A stretch of 64,000 bases of DNA from Aspergillus flavus (taxonomy: Eukaryota; Ascomycota; Eurotiomycetes; Eurotiales; Aspergillaceae). The stretch lies in assembly GCF_009017415.1 (NCBI RefSeq), contig NC_092409.1, positions 744,001-808,000 of the forward strand, given 5' to 3'. The position numbers and the translations under genes were made by a program. The notes under the pieces are model-generated. The model saw nothing but the letters and a program-made list of their open reading frames with translations, made no database searches and was not told where the DNA came from. Of this stretch, positions 43,653 to 55,856 are shown one piece after another; the first letter of the stretch is position 1, and every line of letters starts with the position of its first letter.

Positions 43653-46517
43653 ATGGGCTGTTTCGGATTGAGAAAACTAGTCAGAAAGAAGTCATCACTC
43701 GAAAACAATAACCACCGAGTATACACGGTCGTTCACAGGTGGGAAGCTGTTAATCCGCCAGTTCACGAAAAGGAGCCTACCAAAGAAAAGGCTCAGAATG
43801 TGGTCGATGATGCCCCGAGCGAGGAAATATTGGCTCGTGATGAATCTCTCTGGAACCGAGCATATCAACAACTGGATCAAGGCATAGTGAATAGACATGA
43901 GGACTTATTGGCAAAACAAAGAGAGAAGATCAGTGAGTTGTTTCGGTCTTGGTTTGCCCGGGTCTTTCCGATATTTCGACGCGGCGCTCAGATACTAACA
44001 AGTAAAAGATGACCCTAGCAAGGATGAGAACAACGAGAAGCACGAGACAAACCGCCAAGAAGACTTAGATATTATCCTCGCTAGCAAGAATGAGATCAAC
44101 GAGAAGCACGAGACAAACCGCGAAGAGGACTTCGATATTATCATCGAGAACAACTTGGAGGACGCACAACAGCAAAGGACAAGTGATACACTGCACGAGG
44201 AAAATTTGAGAGAAACGGCATCGTCCATCGAAGACCTCGAAAAGGCTCTTCAGCAAGATGCCGAAACCATCAGCAACGAGATATCCGGAGAGCATCAAAA
44301 CCAGTTTGAAGAAAGCACTCGCCACAATATCGAGTCGACGCAAAAGCTTCCTCCACTGGGTCAGCGACATCTCGAAGTTAATATTGAAGCCCTCAATATC
44401 CTGCGTCAGTTTTATGAGAAAGGACTTTCGGATGATGAATGCAAATGTAGGCAGCTCTTCTGGCTGGCCAGCAACGACATGGACTCCTCCTATGAATCGT
44501 ACAAGAGTGGAGTCCCAGATCGACTCGACGGGACCGGCGAATGGCTCTTGGAACAGCCTCATCTTCACCAGTGGCTAGAGGATGATAAAGGCCTGCTGAT
44601 TGTTTCAGCTGATTCTGGATGTGGCAAGTCTGTTCTCGCAAAGCATCTCATCGACAATGTGCTGCCCGAATCCTGTCCATCGGCCACGATATGTTACTTC
44701 TTCTTCAAGGATCAAGTTCAGAATACGCAGAAGCAAGCCCTCTGTGCATTACTACACCAGCTCTTTACGAGCAAGCCTGCTTTGATCACACTTGCAATGA
44801 AATCATTCAGTGAAAATGGAGATAATCTGGTCGACATGCTACCTGCGCTCTGGGATATCCTTGCTCGAGTACTAAAGGATCCTGATATGGGACGAACGGT
44901 CTTCGTTTTAGACGCTCTAGACGAATGCAAGGAATCGGAATTAACCGGCCTGGCAGACAAAATTAAATCCATTCAAAAAGATGCTGAAAGTAGTACGAGA
45001 TTCTTCCTCACCAGCCGCGCGTATGGGAACATCATGTGGGAATTCCGTGAGCTAATTGATGAATCTCCTCACATTCACATACCGGGAGAGAGCCAATCAG
45101 ACAAGTTTACGCAAGAAGTGGACATCGTCATTAAACATCGTGTTGGGCTATTGGCTCGAAAGAAGCATCTCAATGCCACCATCCAAAGCCACTTGGAAGA
45201 GCGACTAATGCAAATGGACCACCGGACATACCTCTGGGTTCAACTTGTTTTCGACTATTTAGGAAAGCACAGCTTCAGGAAAGTCAAGGACGGCATAGAT
45301 GACGTCTCCAACCTATCAGATCAACTTCCCACAAGCGTCAACGATGCATATGTGAAGGCTCTTAGTAAGTCTGAGGATATACACATGGCACGAAAGGCCT
45401 TTGGCGTTGTGCTGGCTGCAACCCGCCCTTTGACCTTGACAGAGATGAACATTGCTCTCCATCTGGATCTCGAAAGAGATGAGCTGCAGCTTGAATCAGA
45501 CAAAGACTTTCAGGTTTCATTGCGAAAACTGTGCGGTTCGCTTCTGACAGTGAACGACAAAAAGGTGGTTTTTGTGCATCAAACAGCACGGGAGTTCCTG
45601 GTGCAGGAGAATGGCTTTTCTCTCGGCAGCCAACGAGGCCCAATCGATATGAAGGAGGCACATCGTGTCCTTGCAGTCAGCTGCATCACCTACATCAACA
45701 AATTTATGCCGCGCGTCGTTCAGACTCATTCAGCAGATTCAACATCACTCGATCTTAATAGAGCCTTCTCAAACTATTCTGCTAAGAACTGGCTCCACCA
45801 CCTCGAGGCTGCAGGACTGAGAGATGGCGAGGGGCTGGAACCGTACCTTGCCAGAATATGTGATCCGAAATCTGATGCCTATGCCTCTTGGTCCGCGCTT
45901 ACCTACTTAGTTGAGAATCTGCCCGTCAATAAACGTGATGAGCGCAATGCACTGTGGATGGCCGTCAGCTTTAGTATGACCTCGGTTGTCAGGAGGCTTT
46001 TTCAACATGAGGAGAGTAAGCCATGGAGAGTTATCGGCTTGGCCGTACGATTCAAACGCAGCTTTGTGCTCTGATAATGTGAAGGTCGACGTCCACTGTC
46101 GATGCGGTGGCGAAACACTCTTGATTTTCGCAGTCGATAGGTCGAGTGACGAAATTTCAAATTGCTTCTTCATACAGAGGGCATAGTTGTCAATAGGTGC
46201 AGCGAAAAGGGTCTACGGTGTTCGCTGTTGCGGCAGTGGGGTGATGATACGCCAAAGTGAAGATACTGCTTGAGGTGGCGGCAGTAGAGACGAGCACGTT
46301 TGACAAGGGCGGCGCATCACCACTCCTATATGCGATGGAGACTGCGATACAGGACAATGACTACAGCGTCGTGCAGCTATTATTAGATTCGGGAAGTGCG
46401 GCCATGAAGCAGCATAACGGGGCAGCCTTACGGTTTTGTTGTGAGCCAAAAATACCGCCGTCCCTGGAATTGCTCGTTAAGGCTGGCGCGGTCGATAAGA
46501 TGGGATGCAACATATGA
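43653..46517 (+). pseudogene. NACHT STAND (NLR) protein with damaged ankyrin tail
   Basis: Large signal-transducing ATPase of the fungal NLR class. It starts at 43653 with MGCFGLRK, then a NACHT-N-like stretch (RVYTVVHRWEAVNPP, SLWNRAYQQLD). The frame 43653-43932 joins 44003 through a proposed 70-base intron with a strong donor but a branch site unusually close to the acceptor; otherwise it is a frameshift. The NACHT core has Walker A SADSGCGKS near residue 300, Walker B TVFVLDALDE near 392-401, and winged-helix-like VKALSKSEDIHMARKAF and HQTAREFL. A proposed 46-base intron (46016-46061) leads into ankyrin-like sequence ending at 46186. Further ankyrin remnants (VQLLLDSGS) resume near 46247-46517 in a different frame, so the repeat region is broken at least once. 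Confidence 0.8.
44015..44146 (+). repeat. Two tandem 66-base units inside the NLR gene
   Basis: Units at 44015-44080 and 44081-44146 are near-identical and in frame. Each encodes 22 residues of the form SKxExNEKHETNRxEDxDII. This charged linker sits between the N-terminal domain and NACHT module and suggests recent duplication. Confidence 0.9.
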
Positions 46518-48141
46518 AGCCCCATACACTTCCCCACCTGTCGCTATATGAAAGCACCGGCTCGCTGAAATCAATCAGTTGGTGGAGCCACTCCCCCGAA
46601 GGCCGACTAGAAAGCGCAAATCTTGTAGACTTGGGCTATTACCACGATATATATGTCGTTTTATATTATGTGGGTCTTTTTTATTACTTTCCTTTTGCTC
46701 CTTCACCCAAAGCCCATCTTAACAGCCAGAACGCTTCCTGGACATCAATAATTTGCAATGTCGACGTGTTCCTTTAGCTCTTAGAACACATTTATGGTCC
46801 AGGAAGCCCAATATCACCGATGATCCGATCCATCATCTCCGAACCAACTTCAAATTTACCTCGGGAACGAGACAAATATCAAGAAGTACATGCCGTATGC
46901 GAATGTATTTATTCTTTTCCTGGGCGTGTTGTGCTATTTATCCAATACATCAAGATAGCCTGAACAAGGGCTCGGCATGGTTATATCCATCAACACCCTT
47001 GATCATTCTTCCATGATCGGCTAGGCTGTTTATACCAATTGAAGCATCCAACGGCCTATTCATTGTTCTGTCCATTCATTAGAGAATGTTAAGCTGAACG
47101 CTTGAGAAAACAGTAATATATAACGTACATTTCCTGTGGACCATGCATCGCTAGATTTTCCCCTGGCTTTAATATAGGGGTTTTTATTTTAAACTCGTAG
47201 AGGATTGGACTTTTCAACCATCTGCGATGTTGTTCAATCTCCACTCCAATACTTCCTGCCTCCAGTCCCGATGTGGTACTTATATAGTCGGTTAGCGTGA
47301 TCTGAGAATTTGCTCAAGCAGACGTTGGAGGTGACTGGTTTTATGTATTCTAGCCCGCCTTACCACTAAACCCTGCCCACTTTTTTAGGTTGACTTCTGA
47401 TATAGCTGGATTAGTAGTAGTGCAGCTTTTCGGTGGCCCTTGATCAAGATTAAGGTTTGCATCGCCACGGTATAAAGCCGACACGCAATCTTATCTGATT
47501 ATCTGATTTGAATATCACTTTTACTCAAAAAGAAATGAACTCCGTTATGGAAGAAGTGCGAGACCAGTGCCACTGTATATCAGTCTCAGACAGAAGTGAG
47601 TCCACGCCCTTCCTTTATATTTGCCTTTGCCATAACCGAGTTAAGCTTGTCCCAGACAGGGACAGCTCTCTCGAGGAGCTGCTCGGTGCAGCTCATATTG
47701 ACAATGAGAATCAACATCCGAGATAGTCAGCCATAACCATCAAGACGTGATTATCGGAGTTACCTTTTCTATCGTTGGTTGTGTGTTGCATAGTCTCTCC
47801 ACCCTGCGGAGTCTGCCAGTTAGTATCGCATAGAGTTGTTAGGGTTCCCTGCATACCCCGCCCCGACCCCACATTAGGGAATGATGCTGTGTCAGAGCAG
47901 ATATGAGTAAGCCATGTAGGTGCACCAATAGATATCACAATTGAGTCTAAATTATCATCGGCTACATAGATTCTCCTGCTTCCGACCATCCACCTATCAT
48001 TGTGTAAGACGGATTATCTCGATTTGGGATAGCTGGTGCTTAGTGCGGCTGAGGGCAATTGGGCACATTGCCTGACGGCATGGGCACTTATTCGTTTGCC
48101 ACAACCACTGCCATCACCCGTTCTTGCACCGTCTAGTCAGT
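46518..48141. other. Intergenic, no gene recognised
   Basis: About 1.6 kb between the two NACHT genes. Short frames at 46753-47016 and 47508-47726 have no family signal. A TATAAA lies near 47472. Confidence 0.4.
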
Positions 48142-51067
48142 ATGGATGGTTGGTCTGCACTCGGGGCAGCGGCAGCGATCGCCCAGTTCATCGACTTCGG
48201 CATCAGGCTTGTTTCCACAACAGTGAAAAACCACAAGACCCCGCGGGAAGTAAGTGAGCTGCAGGGGCACAAGCTTATTGTAGAGCGTCTGCAGGCTCTT
48301 GTCGGTCGGCTTACGGACGAAAGTTCATCGACTGGGCTAGGTACCGCTGAGAATGATCTCGCGATTAAGGCGATCTGCGATGAGTGCAAGCGCACTGGCG
48401 GGGAAATGCTAGCTGTCGTGGAGAGGATCTATGGAGATCGTTCAACGGGCGTTGTGACTCAGCTAAAAGGGCATGGCAATCGCAGGAAGTGGAAGAGTTT
48501 CCGACAGGCTCTGTTACAGGTCTGGAACGAGGATAAAGTGGTTGAACTTAGTAATCGATTGCACATTCTCAGGCAGGATCTTACCGTGCATTTGCTGGCC
48601 GCACTCAGGTAATCGCTGTCCTGAAAAGTCTCTCTCATCCGGCTGCTAACTTGGCAACAGCACTCAGGCCGACCAAAGGGCCCAAGAAGCAGGTCAGATG
48701 CATCTCATCGGCCAAGAGTTCCTTCAGACCCTTGCCGAACCTGAAAAATGGCAAGAATATCTAATAAACGCCCTTCAGCAGAAGGGGGTCGAAAAGCGTC
48801 TGCCGCCGCCAGACATGGAGCGCGGGGGCGCTACCCATCATTACGAAGATTCCATCATCTCTGTCATGAAGAGTCTTCAATATCCAGGAGTTATGGATCG
48901 CGAAACAACTATATCACAGGCACATGAAGACACTCTCAAATGGATATTCAGAGACCCCGAACCTCAGGGGTTTCAGTGGGCTAGCTTGGTAGACTGGTTA
49001 GAAAGCAACACATCCCCCAATCTCTACTGGGTTACTGGGAAGGCCGGTTCTGGTAAATCAACCTTGATCAAATACATTCACCGGCACGAACTCACTATGC
49101 GAGCTCTGGGTAAATGGTCACCGAGCCAGCCGGTGGTTACCCCAGTTTTTTATTTCTGGAATTCCGGCAGGCCGATGCAGATGTCCTTGCTCGGTCTACT
49201 ACAAACACTCCTACTTGGGGTTCTTCGTGCAAAACCAGAGTACATACCTCTAGTGAGCAGGTCACGATGGGAGGCGCATCGTTTGTTTGCCATGACAATG
49301 CCGCCCTGGACCCAGGAAGAGGTTTTAGAGGCTTTGATAGTGGCTATCCGTCATTGCGCCCAATCCTCAAAATTGTGCCTATTCATTGACGGACTTGACG
49401 AATTTGAAGGAAAACCCGAAGATCTCATCGCATTAGTGAAAAGCTTCCTACAACCGAATGTCAAGGTTTGTGCTGCCAGTAGGCCTTGGCCTGTCTTTCG
49501 CGATGCATTTGGCCGAGACCCAGGCCTCATCTTAGAGCACCTAAATCTACCTGACATTTCGCTCTACGTCACAAACCACTTGAATAACAACGCTGGTTTC
49601 CTGGAGTTGAAGGCACATGAGCCCAAGCATGCCGAATCTCTAGCCCATGAAATTACCCTACGTTCGTCAGGTGTGTTCCTTTGGGTTTCCTTGGTGGTTC
49701 ATGAACTCCTCCAAGGGCTTTCACGGGGAGACCGACTTTCCGACATGCAGCGAACATTAGAAGAGCTTCCATCCGAACTAGAACGCCTATTCGAGGTAAT
49801 GATCACCTCCCTCGGCCTACTTGCTCGCAAACGAGCGGCGGAGATGTTTCGTATCGTAGGGGCAGCACGAGGTCCACTTCCGCTCCTGGTATTCGGAGAC
49901 GCAGATGAAGAAAACCCAAAATATGCCCTCGAATTCGAACCAAGAGTCCGCTCACAAGACCAGAGACTTAGTCGCTGCCTTGGAATAGAGCGCCGTCTTA
50001 ATAGCTACTGTAAGGGACTGTTGGAGGTCAAGATGCTTTGGATATCCAAAGATTGTACAGAGGGCAAGCCTATCAAGGTGAATGATGCGCAACAAATGCT
50101 TTCTTTACTTCAGGACCCTGAAGATATCGCTGGTTACGTGGATGGAATCTGCAACTCAAGGGTAGAGTATCTCCATCGAACTGTCAGGGACTATCTTGCC
50201 CGACCAAACGTAAAAACGCAACTAGACGAGTGGTCTGCATCCGCCTTCCACCCCGACCTCTCGCTTGCCAGCGCATTTCTCATCAGCCTTAAAACTATTG
50301 ACCCTATCACTGTGACCCGCGCTGGGTTTTGGTGGCCGATAAATCGGTGCTTGGCATACGCGGCACGTTTTGAGAAAGGAACAGCTTCAAGTCCAGACTC
50401 CCTCCTCAACGAGCTCGATCGAGTGGCCTGCAACTTGTCTCTGAGTAGGACCGGGGATAACCAGACAGTCTGGCGCTCAATCGCAAAGGTCCCAAAGCGA
50501 AATACAGTACCCCCCTGGCCAAGCACACTCGCGCCGATAGGGAACATCGAGGAACGATCCTTCCTCGGACTGGCTTTACAATGCAATTTATACGGTTACG
50601 TCCAGACAACCTTACAAAACCGCCCCCTGACGGAACTCGAAATCACCGGCTGGCCTTTGCTCTTGAGCGCATTCACCGGATACAACACAAGTGGTGCGGA
50701 TATCCCCATGTTCGAAAAACAGCAGCCGCCAGCAAGTCTCCTTCAGATGCTACTTCGTAATGGAGCGGACCCTCGCGCTTCCTCTGTTGCAAATCTCACA
50801 GCCTGGCAATTTGTGCTACGGGAATGTCACTGCGCGTCTGGGACGAACGCGGCTTCTCCAGGTTCTCTACCTTACTGGGTTGACGTCTTGTTAGTGTTCG
50901 CTGAATGGAGTGCTGACAGCCGACAACCAATTCCCATTGATGCGTGGGCTGTGATTCAACGGTACTGGCCGGATATAGCCAAGGTTCGCAGAGCCAAGAT
51001 TCGTAAATGTCGCCCGCCTGGTATAATCCGGTGGCTGTCATCACTACATCAAGCCGGTATATCGTAG
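48142..51067 (+). CDS. NACHT STAND (NLR) protein with helo-like N-terminus
   Basis: Intact-looking fungal NLR of 957 residues, exons 48142-48608 and 48661-51067. The start at 48142 gives the standard opening MDGWSALGAAAAIAQFIDFG of helical N-terminal domains (helo-like) linked to cell-death signalling in other NLRs. The NACHT domain follows. It has YWVTGKAGSGKSTL with Walker A GKAGSGKST (residues 282-290), PVFYFWNSG after it, LCLFIDGLDEFEG as Walker B (about 394-403), KVCAASRPWPVF as sensor-like arm, and SSGVFLWVSLVV. No ankyrin, WD40 or TPR repeats are evident at the C-terminus, where the final 300 residues are helical and weakly repeat-like (LLQMLLRNGADPRAS). The role is inferred as recognition of non-self or pathogen signals. 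Confidence 0.9.
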
Positions 51068-51753
51068 GAGGGTTAAACGAAAGTTCATTAGTCCATCAGC
51101 ATTATTATCTCTGCTCGATTTGGATTCTGACTGTACCGTGTGTATGCTACTTTCGTACGAAACACAACACCGGATAAACCTAATTAAAATAAATTAGTAT
51201 AGTTTAATTTATAGATGAATATCGACCGGGCTCTACAACGGTCAATTCCAATGAGGTAGAACAGATTAAAAAAAAGCATATACCAACGAAGTAAAAGCAT
51301 CTTACAGTCAGCACCCAGGAGACAACCCGTTTGAATATCAACAAAGATGGTGACATGCTGCCATAAGCTTTATTTTGGGCCAGTCCACCTGGTGCCTGCG
51401 CGATATTTGTCCAAGTGGATCAGGGAGTGGGGCGTGGAAATCGTCCGTTGAACCGCGCTTTGGATCGACATCAGCCTACCAATTTAGCCCGTAATCACGA
51501 TACGGAGCTACAAGTCTGCGACAGTAACTACCGGCGGAGGATTCCAGGTGTTGACGAATCGATTCCTCAGCATCCCCACCCCCTGGTTGGCGGATGAAAC
51601 AACCCCAGTCTTTGCATACCTTAGGGGCATAAGGGTGGGATCTCTGTCGCTCCCTCCTGTCCGTCTTCAAGCTCCCACAAATGTAACTATCTTGGTCTTC
51701 GTTGGAATTTCTTTTGAGCCTCTTTCTGTACAGACGGCCACCCGGTCTTTCCC
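51068..51753. other. Intergenic, promoter of the membrane protein gene
   Basis: About 690 bases with an AT-rich patch at 51170-51300. No gene recognised. Confidence 0.4.
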
Positions 51754-53158
51754 ATGGCAGAGGTCTGGGAAAGATCCCTTTCGCCGGAGCGAATAGCCTA
51801 CCTGGCACAATCCCGGATCCCCGAGATCATCTTCTGTAATACAGCACTTCTCGCTATCGCGACCGCGGGGCTCCTAGTGCGTCTTTTCGTCCGTATCCGA
51901 TATCTCACAGGCATCAATCTTGATGATCTACTATGTTTGACCAGTTGGGTAGGCCTCCTAGCGCCTCGTCTGTCATCGCTATTTACTGAAGCACAGCTGT
52001 CTAATCTAGATCTTTACGTTCGTTCTCTGCGTTACTTGTATAATGAGTACGCGGCCTTGGAAGAGACAGATGACCACATACTGTGCGCTAACAGTTAAAC
52101 TCTTCAGTGACCAAATATGGGTTCGGCAAGCACATTGGCACGGTACAAGATTTCGGCGACAGGGCCATGTTTCTCAAGGTATGGGCACTATCCAAATACA
52201 CATCTCTGCAGTCGTCTGCTGATTATGACCAATACGTGCGCAGCTCGACTTCGTCACTATGCTCTCCTACGTCCTTGCCCTCGGCGCGATCAAGATCTCC
52301 TTCTGTCTGCTCTACCTACACATATTTCCGGGGAAGAAGTTTCGCATGGCATGCTGGTGGCTACTAGCCATTCTAGTTGCCGAAACAATTGAAGAGGTCC
52401 TTGTAGTGATCTTTCAATGTTGGCCCGTCCACAAGGCATGGGATGCCACCGGCCTCGTGGAAGGCAAGTGTGTGGATATGACGCTCTTTTATTACGCCAA
52501 TTTTGGGATTAAACTAGCCACGGACGTGGCTCTTTTCGCAATGCCTATTCCTAAGGTACTGCGACTGAAGATGGAGGTAGGAAAGAGAGTGGGCTTGGTG
52601 ATGATGTTCAGCCTGGGTCTCCTGTATGTTGCCCTCCTTCGCGCAGGAAGTGTTAGAAGACCTAACCAATATGGATACCAGTGTATGCGTGACAAGTATC
52701 ATCCGAGTCACCTATTTTAACCCTTTCTCCGTGGACCACACATGTGCGTTATCATCATTTCTTGCCCCCAGTCATCTTAACATCTTACTAATGTCTGAAC
52801 ATCTACAGGGGTGTTGGTCGACGCAATGAACTGGTCTTGCGTGGAAGTCGCAGTCGCCATTTTTATTGCGTGTATTCCCTCCTTCAAAACATTTATTAGC
52901 TATCGCTCCCCGACATTACAGCGCCTACTCGGTTTCGCCAGCAAGGACGACTTCACCAGCCCGTCGAGAATGTACGGCTCCTCCACCCGTCGTACGTACA
53001 ATGGATTCTCGACTGGGGGACGGAGTAGCATCAAGCTGAAACCGGTGACAGGACACAGCAGGGCTGATGTGGAAGCCAGCCACAATGGGTCCCAGGAACG
53101 CATCATACATGCAGGCATTCAAGTCACTACCGATGTTAGCGTGAAAGAGACTGTCTGA
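51754..53158 (+). CDS. Rhodopsin_2-type (PTH11-like region) integral membrane protein
   Basis: Seven-helix fungal membrane protein of the Rhodopsin_2 family, which overlaps PTH11-like receptors. Six exons: 51754-51948, 52010-52037, 52108-52178, 52244-52623, 52682-52743 and 52809-53158, giving 361 residues. Exon 2 is a 28-base microexon that supplies IFTFVLCVT and completes the second helix before TKYGFGKHIG, a family landmark. Others are DDLLCLTSW, LDFVTMLSYVLALGAIKISFC, LLYLHIFPGKKFR, KCVDMTLFYYANFGIKLATD and VDAMNWSCVEVAVAIFIACIP. The C-terminal tail is Ser/Arg-rich and cytosolic. The function of most members is unknown; no CFEM domain is present. Confidence 0.9.
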
Positions 53159-55270
53159 GGATGGGAGCAGACTAGTTGAATTCTATTTCTCATCTTCAGT
53201 TTCTCACCTCTCCCCCACCTTTTTTCTCTAGTGTAAGCCACAAACTCTAATCATTGATAGTATCATTATTATTATTATGTTCACCCTCAACGTACCCACG
53301 TTACTTTAAGACCTACCACTACGTACTATGATTAGGTCCTAAGGAATGTGTACTCCGAATGCAGTCCAGCAGTGGATCCACCATCCCTTTAGACTCGCGC
53401 GCCAAGTCTGATAGTCAAACCGGTGGGCCCGGACCACATACTCCACAATCCTTAAGGATTGGACGGAAACTACTTCGGTGAAACCACTTAAAAACTCCGT
53501 TTAATTTACATCTTTCATGCTATTGTCGCACCAGTGGGAGTCTAAACCAAGTAAGACACACCAAGCCTTGTCACTGGCGGAAATCACCCGAATTGCTGTC
53601 CACGGACTGTCTATATGTAGGTAATGGTTGAAATGAAAGATTTACGGGGTTAGTGGGAAAGTACATTGGGTGGTTCTTTGATATGTTTTGCTTTGGCGCT
53701 TTTTGAACAGGTATATTTCAAGGCCTGTATACGTTGGATTCTGATTTACTATTTCTCCACCTGGAGCCAGGTGTGCGACGAAAGTCATATCTGTCTTCGG
53801 ATCCGAAATGCGTCGTGTTGTTGGCGGCATGCCGGTGCCAAGCAAATAGCCTGGATACAAGAAAGTGTCCTGGGACCTGACTCGACGTGAGTTTCAAGTC
53901 CTACCATGACATAGCTCTGAATGGTGAAGAACAGAAGAGACCTCCTCCCGTGCTCTAGAAATGCTTGACATAGGACTATGCCGGACCATCAACTAGCACA
54001 GGACTTTTTGAACTCACCACATGCAGCGTTAGTAGTCAAACAATCAACTACTATGAAATAGCGAACGGACTACTTGGTAACGCAGCCATCATGCACGCCG
54101 TCCAAGCTTTGCTCATAAGACGATGGACTTTTGCAACAATGACAGCAGATCATGATGGGTGAATCGAATTGGGGAGGCCGGCATCTCTGAAACCAGACTT
54201 GAACCAGCACTTCGACGCTCTCGACCGTTTGACCTCTGTTGTACGTTCTGCGGAGTTCATAGGTGTTTCGAAGATGCGGGCCGTGGGTCGCCAGAACTTC
54301 GGCAACTGTCGTGTTTGACGCTCGTCTCCACTGAGTTTGTTTATTTGTCCATCACACTACTCTCCTACGGCTTCTGAGTTTTGTGTTGCATTGCTTGGTC
54401 AACAGGCTGCACAATGTGTGCAACCCGGTAAGAAGGCGTCCTTTGGTAGTGGAAAATCATACTCATCAACGACGATTTAATCCTGGTACCATTACCCCGT
54501 CTCGGCGTGGCTATATAGGTGCGGTCTGGGAAGGTCTGAGTAGCCTCCTAGTCCAGCGGAACGCGTATTTCTGCGAGCACACACTCTCACAACGCCGTCC
54601 CTCGTTGGGCCCAGAGCGACGCGTGCGAGAGATCTGGCCATTTCATTTCATCAGACGGCTTTTGAAGATTTGGTTGTGGTTCTGAGTTACTCTAGTTGAC
54701 TCTCGTTTCAAATGACTAATGAGGTTTAAATTGATAATCTCTTCTAATCTTGTCATATTTAATGGTTATATAAGTCCTAGCGCAGTCCAAACATATTTAC
54801 TCCAGTTAAACAGGTTGTACACGTTGTGGATAAACTTATTGTATAAAGCTCGACTTATACGAACTATAGTACAAGAGGCATTATCCAGTCCATTATAATA
54901 CGCCAGCTTATGAACATGGAGTGAACGGCCAAGCATGGGAGATGTTGCAGAACTTACCTTGGTACGTACCTTGCGTTTTCATGGCTATATAATATACCTA
55001 CATGGCTACGAGGGAATGATGAAGTACATCTAAGTTTAACTTAATAACGTTGGACATGGACATAGACTGAAAAAAACATGTAGATGAGATTCGAATAAGA
55101 TCTTTTTAATTAGTTTACTCGGTGTTTTTATTCTAACAATAATAAGTTTGTATCCACGTTTACCATTCAGAATTTGATACTTCCAGAAACCCCGAGAAGT
55201 CCTAGGATACAGAATCGCCCAAATGCCAGGAGAAGACATGCTATTCAAGCAGGAAGGCCAAATCCCGATC
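53159..55270. other. 2.1 kb intergenic region
   Basis: No recognisable gene. Short frames at 53642-53890 and 54159-54685 lack family signal. AT-rich patches near 53220-53330 and 54680-54900. Convergent 3' flanks occupy the ends. Confidence 0.4.
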
Positions 55271-55856
55271 TCATGTGCAGCGTTTGAAGCCAGGTTTGGC
55301 ATCCTTCTTCCCATATTCAATGTGACACATCACACCGCACAGATCATCACCCTTCTTTCGAGTAACGATGCGGCAAGGCCCTGGCTCCGGCCTGGGTTTT
55401 AATTGCTTGTAATTGTAGAGTTCCTGGATTGCCTTCTTTTGGCTCTTATCCAGCAAGATAGGAAACTCAAGCAGAACAGGCTGTTCACCACCCTCTGGTT
55501 TGTTGCACCTCTCATTGCCCCATGTAATTTCATCTTTATTGAAAAACTGGTGAGGATATCTCCGGGGGTCGTCATCGTTACCGGGGTGTGGGAAGTGATG
55601 GTGAACATAGTTCACTGCGTCTGTTCCGATAGTGACTGGTTTATCGTTTACTGTGCATTTGAGATCCTAAGAATAGCTGTTAGTAGGTTTGAAATCAAGA
55701 GAATGATGTGTAAGAGGTAAGATCTATTATACCTACCGCGTAGGTCCCGGGATTTGCCAAGCTGCTGATACCAGTATCAGTCTCAACATTAGCGCCAGGG
55801 CCTCCAAAAAGGACAGTCTGGATGGTGAAAAGGACACTATAATTGATCGCAACCAT
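55271..55856 (-). CDS. Second ribotoxin/guanyl-specific RNase-like protein
   Basis: Divergent relative of the protein at 15332-15936. Exons 55737-55856 and 55271-55666, phase-0 intron of 70 bases, give 171 residues. The N-terminus is hydrophobic (VLFTIQTVLFGG), consistent with a signal sequence, though less classical than in the first copy. Superfamily active-site positions are present: Tyr77 and His79 (YPHQF), Glu107 (LEFP), Arg139 (CRIV) and His155 (CHIEY). Mature cysteines at 44, 94, 138, 150, 154 and 170 include two extra ones beside the Arg and His positions. A His-rich stretch lies at 62-67. It may be an extracellular RNase with altered specificity. Toxicity is not shown by sequence. 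Confidence 0.75.
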
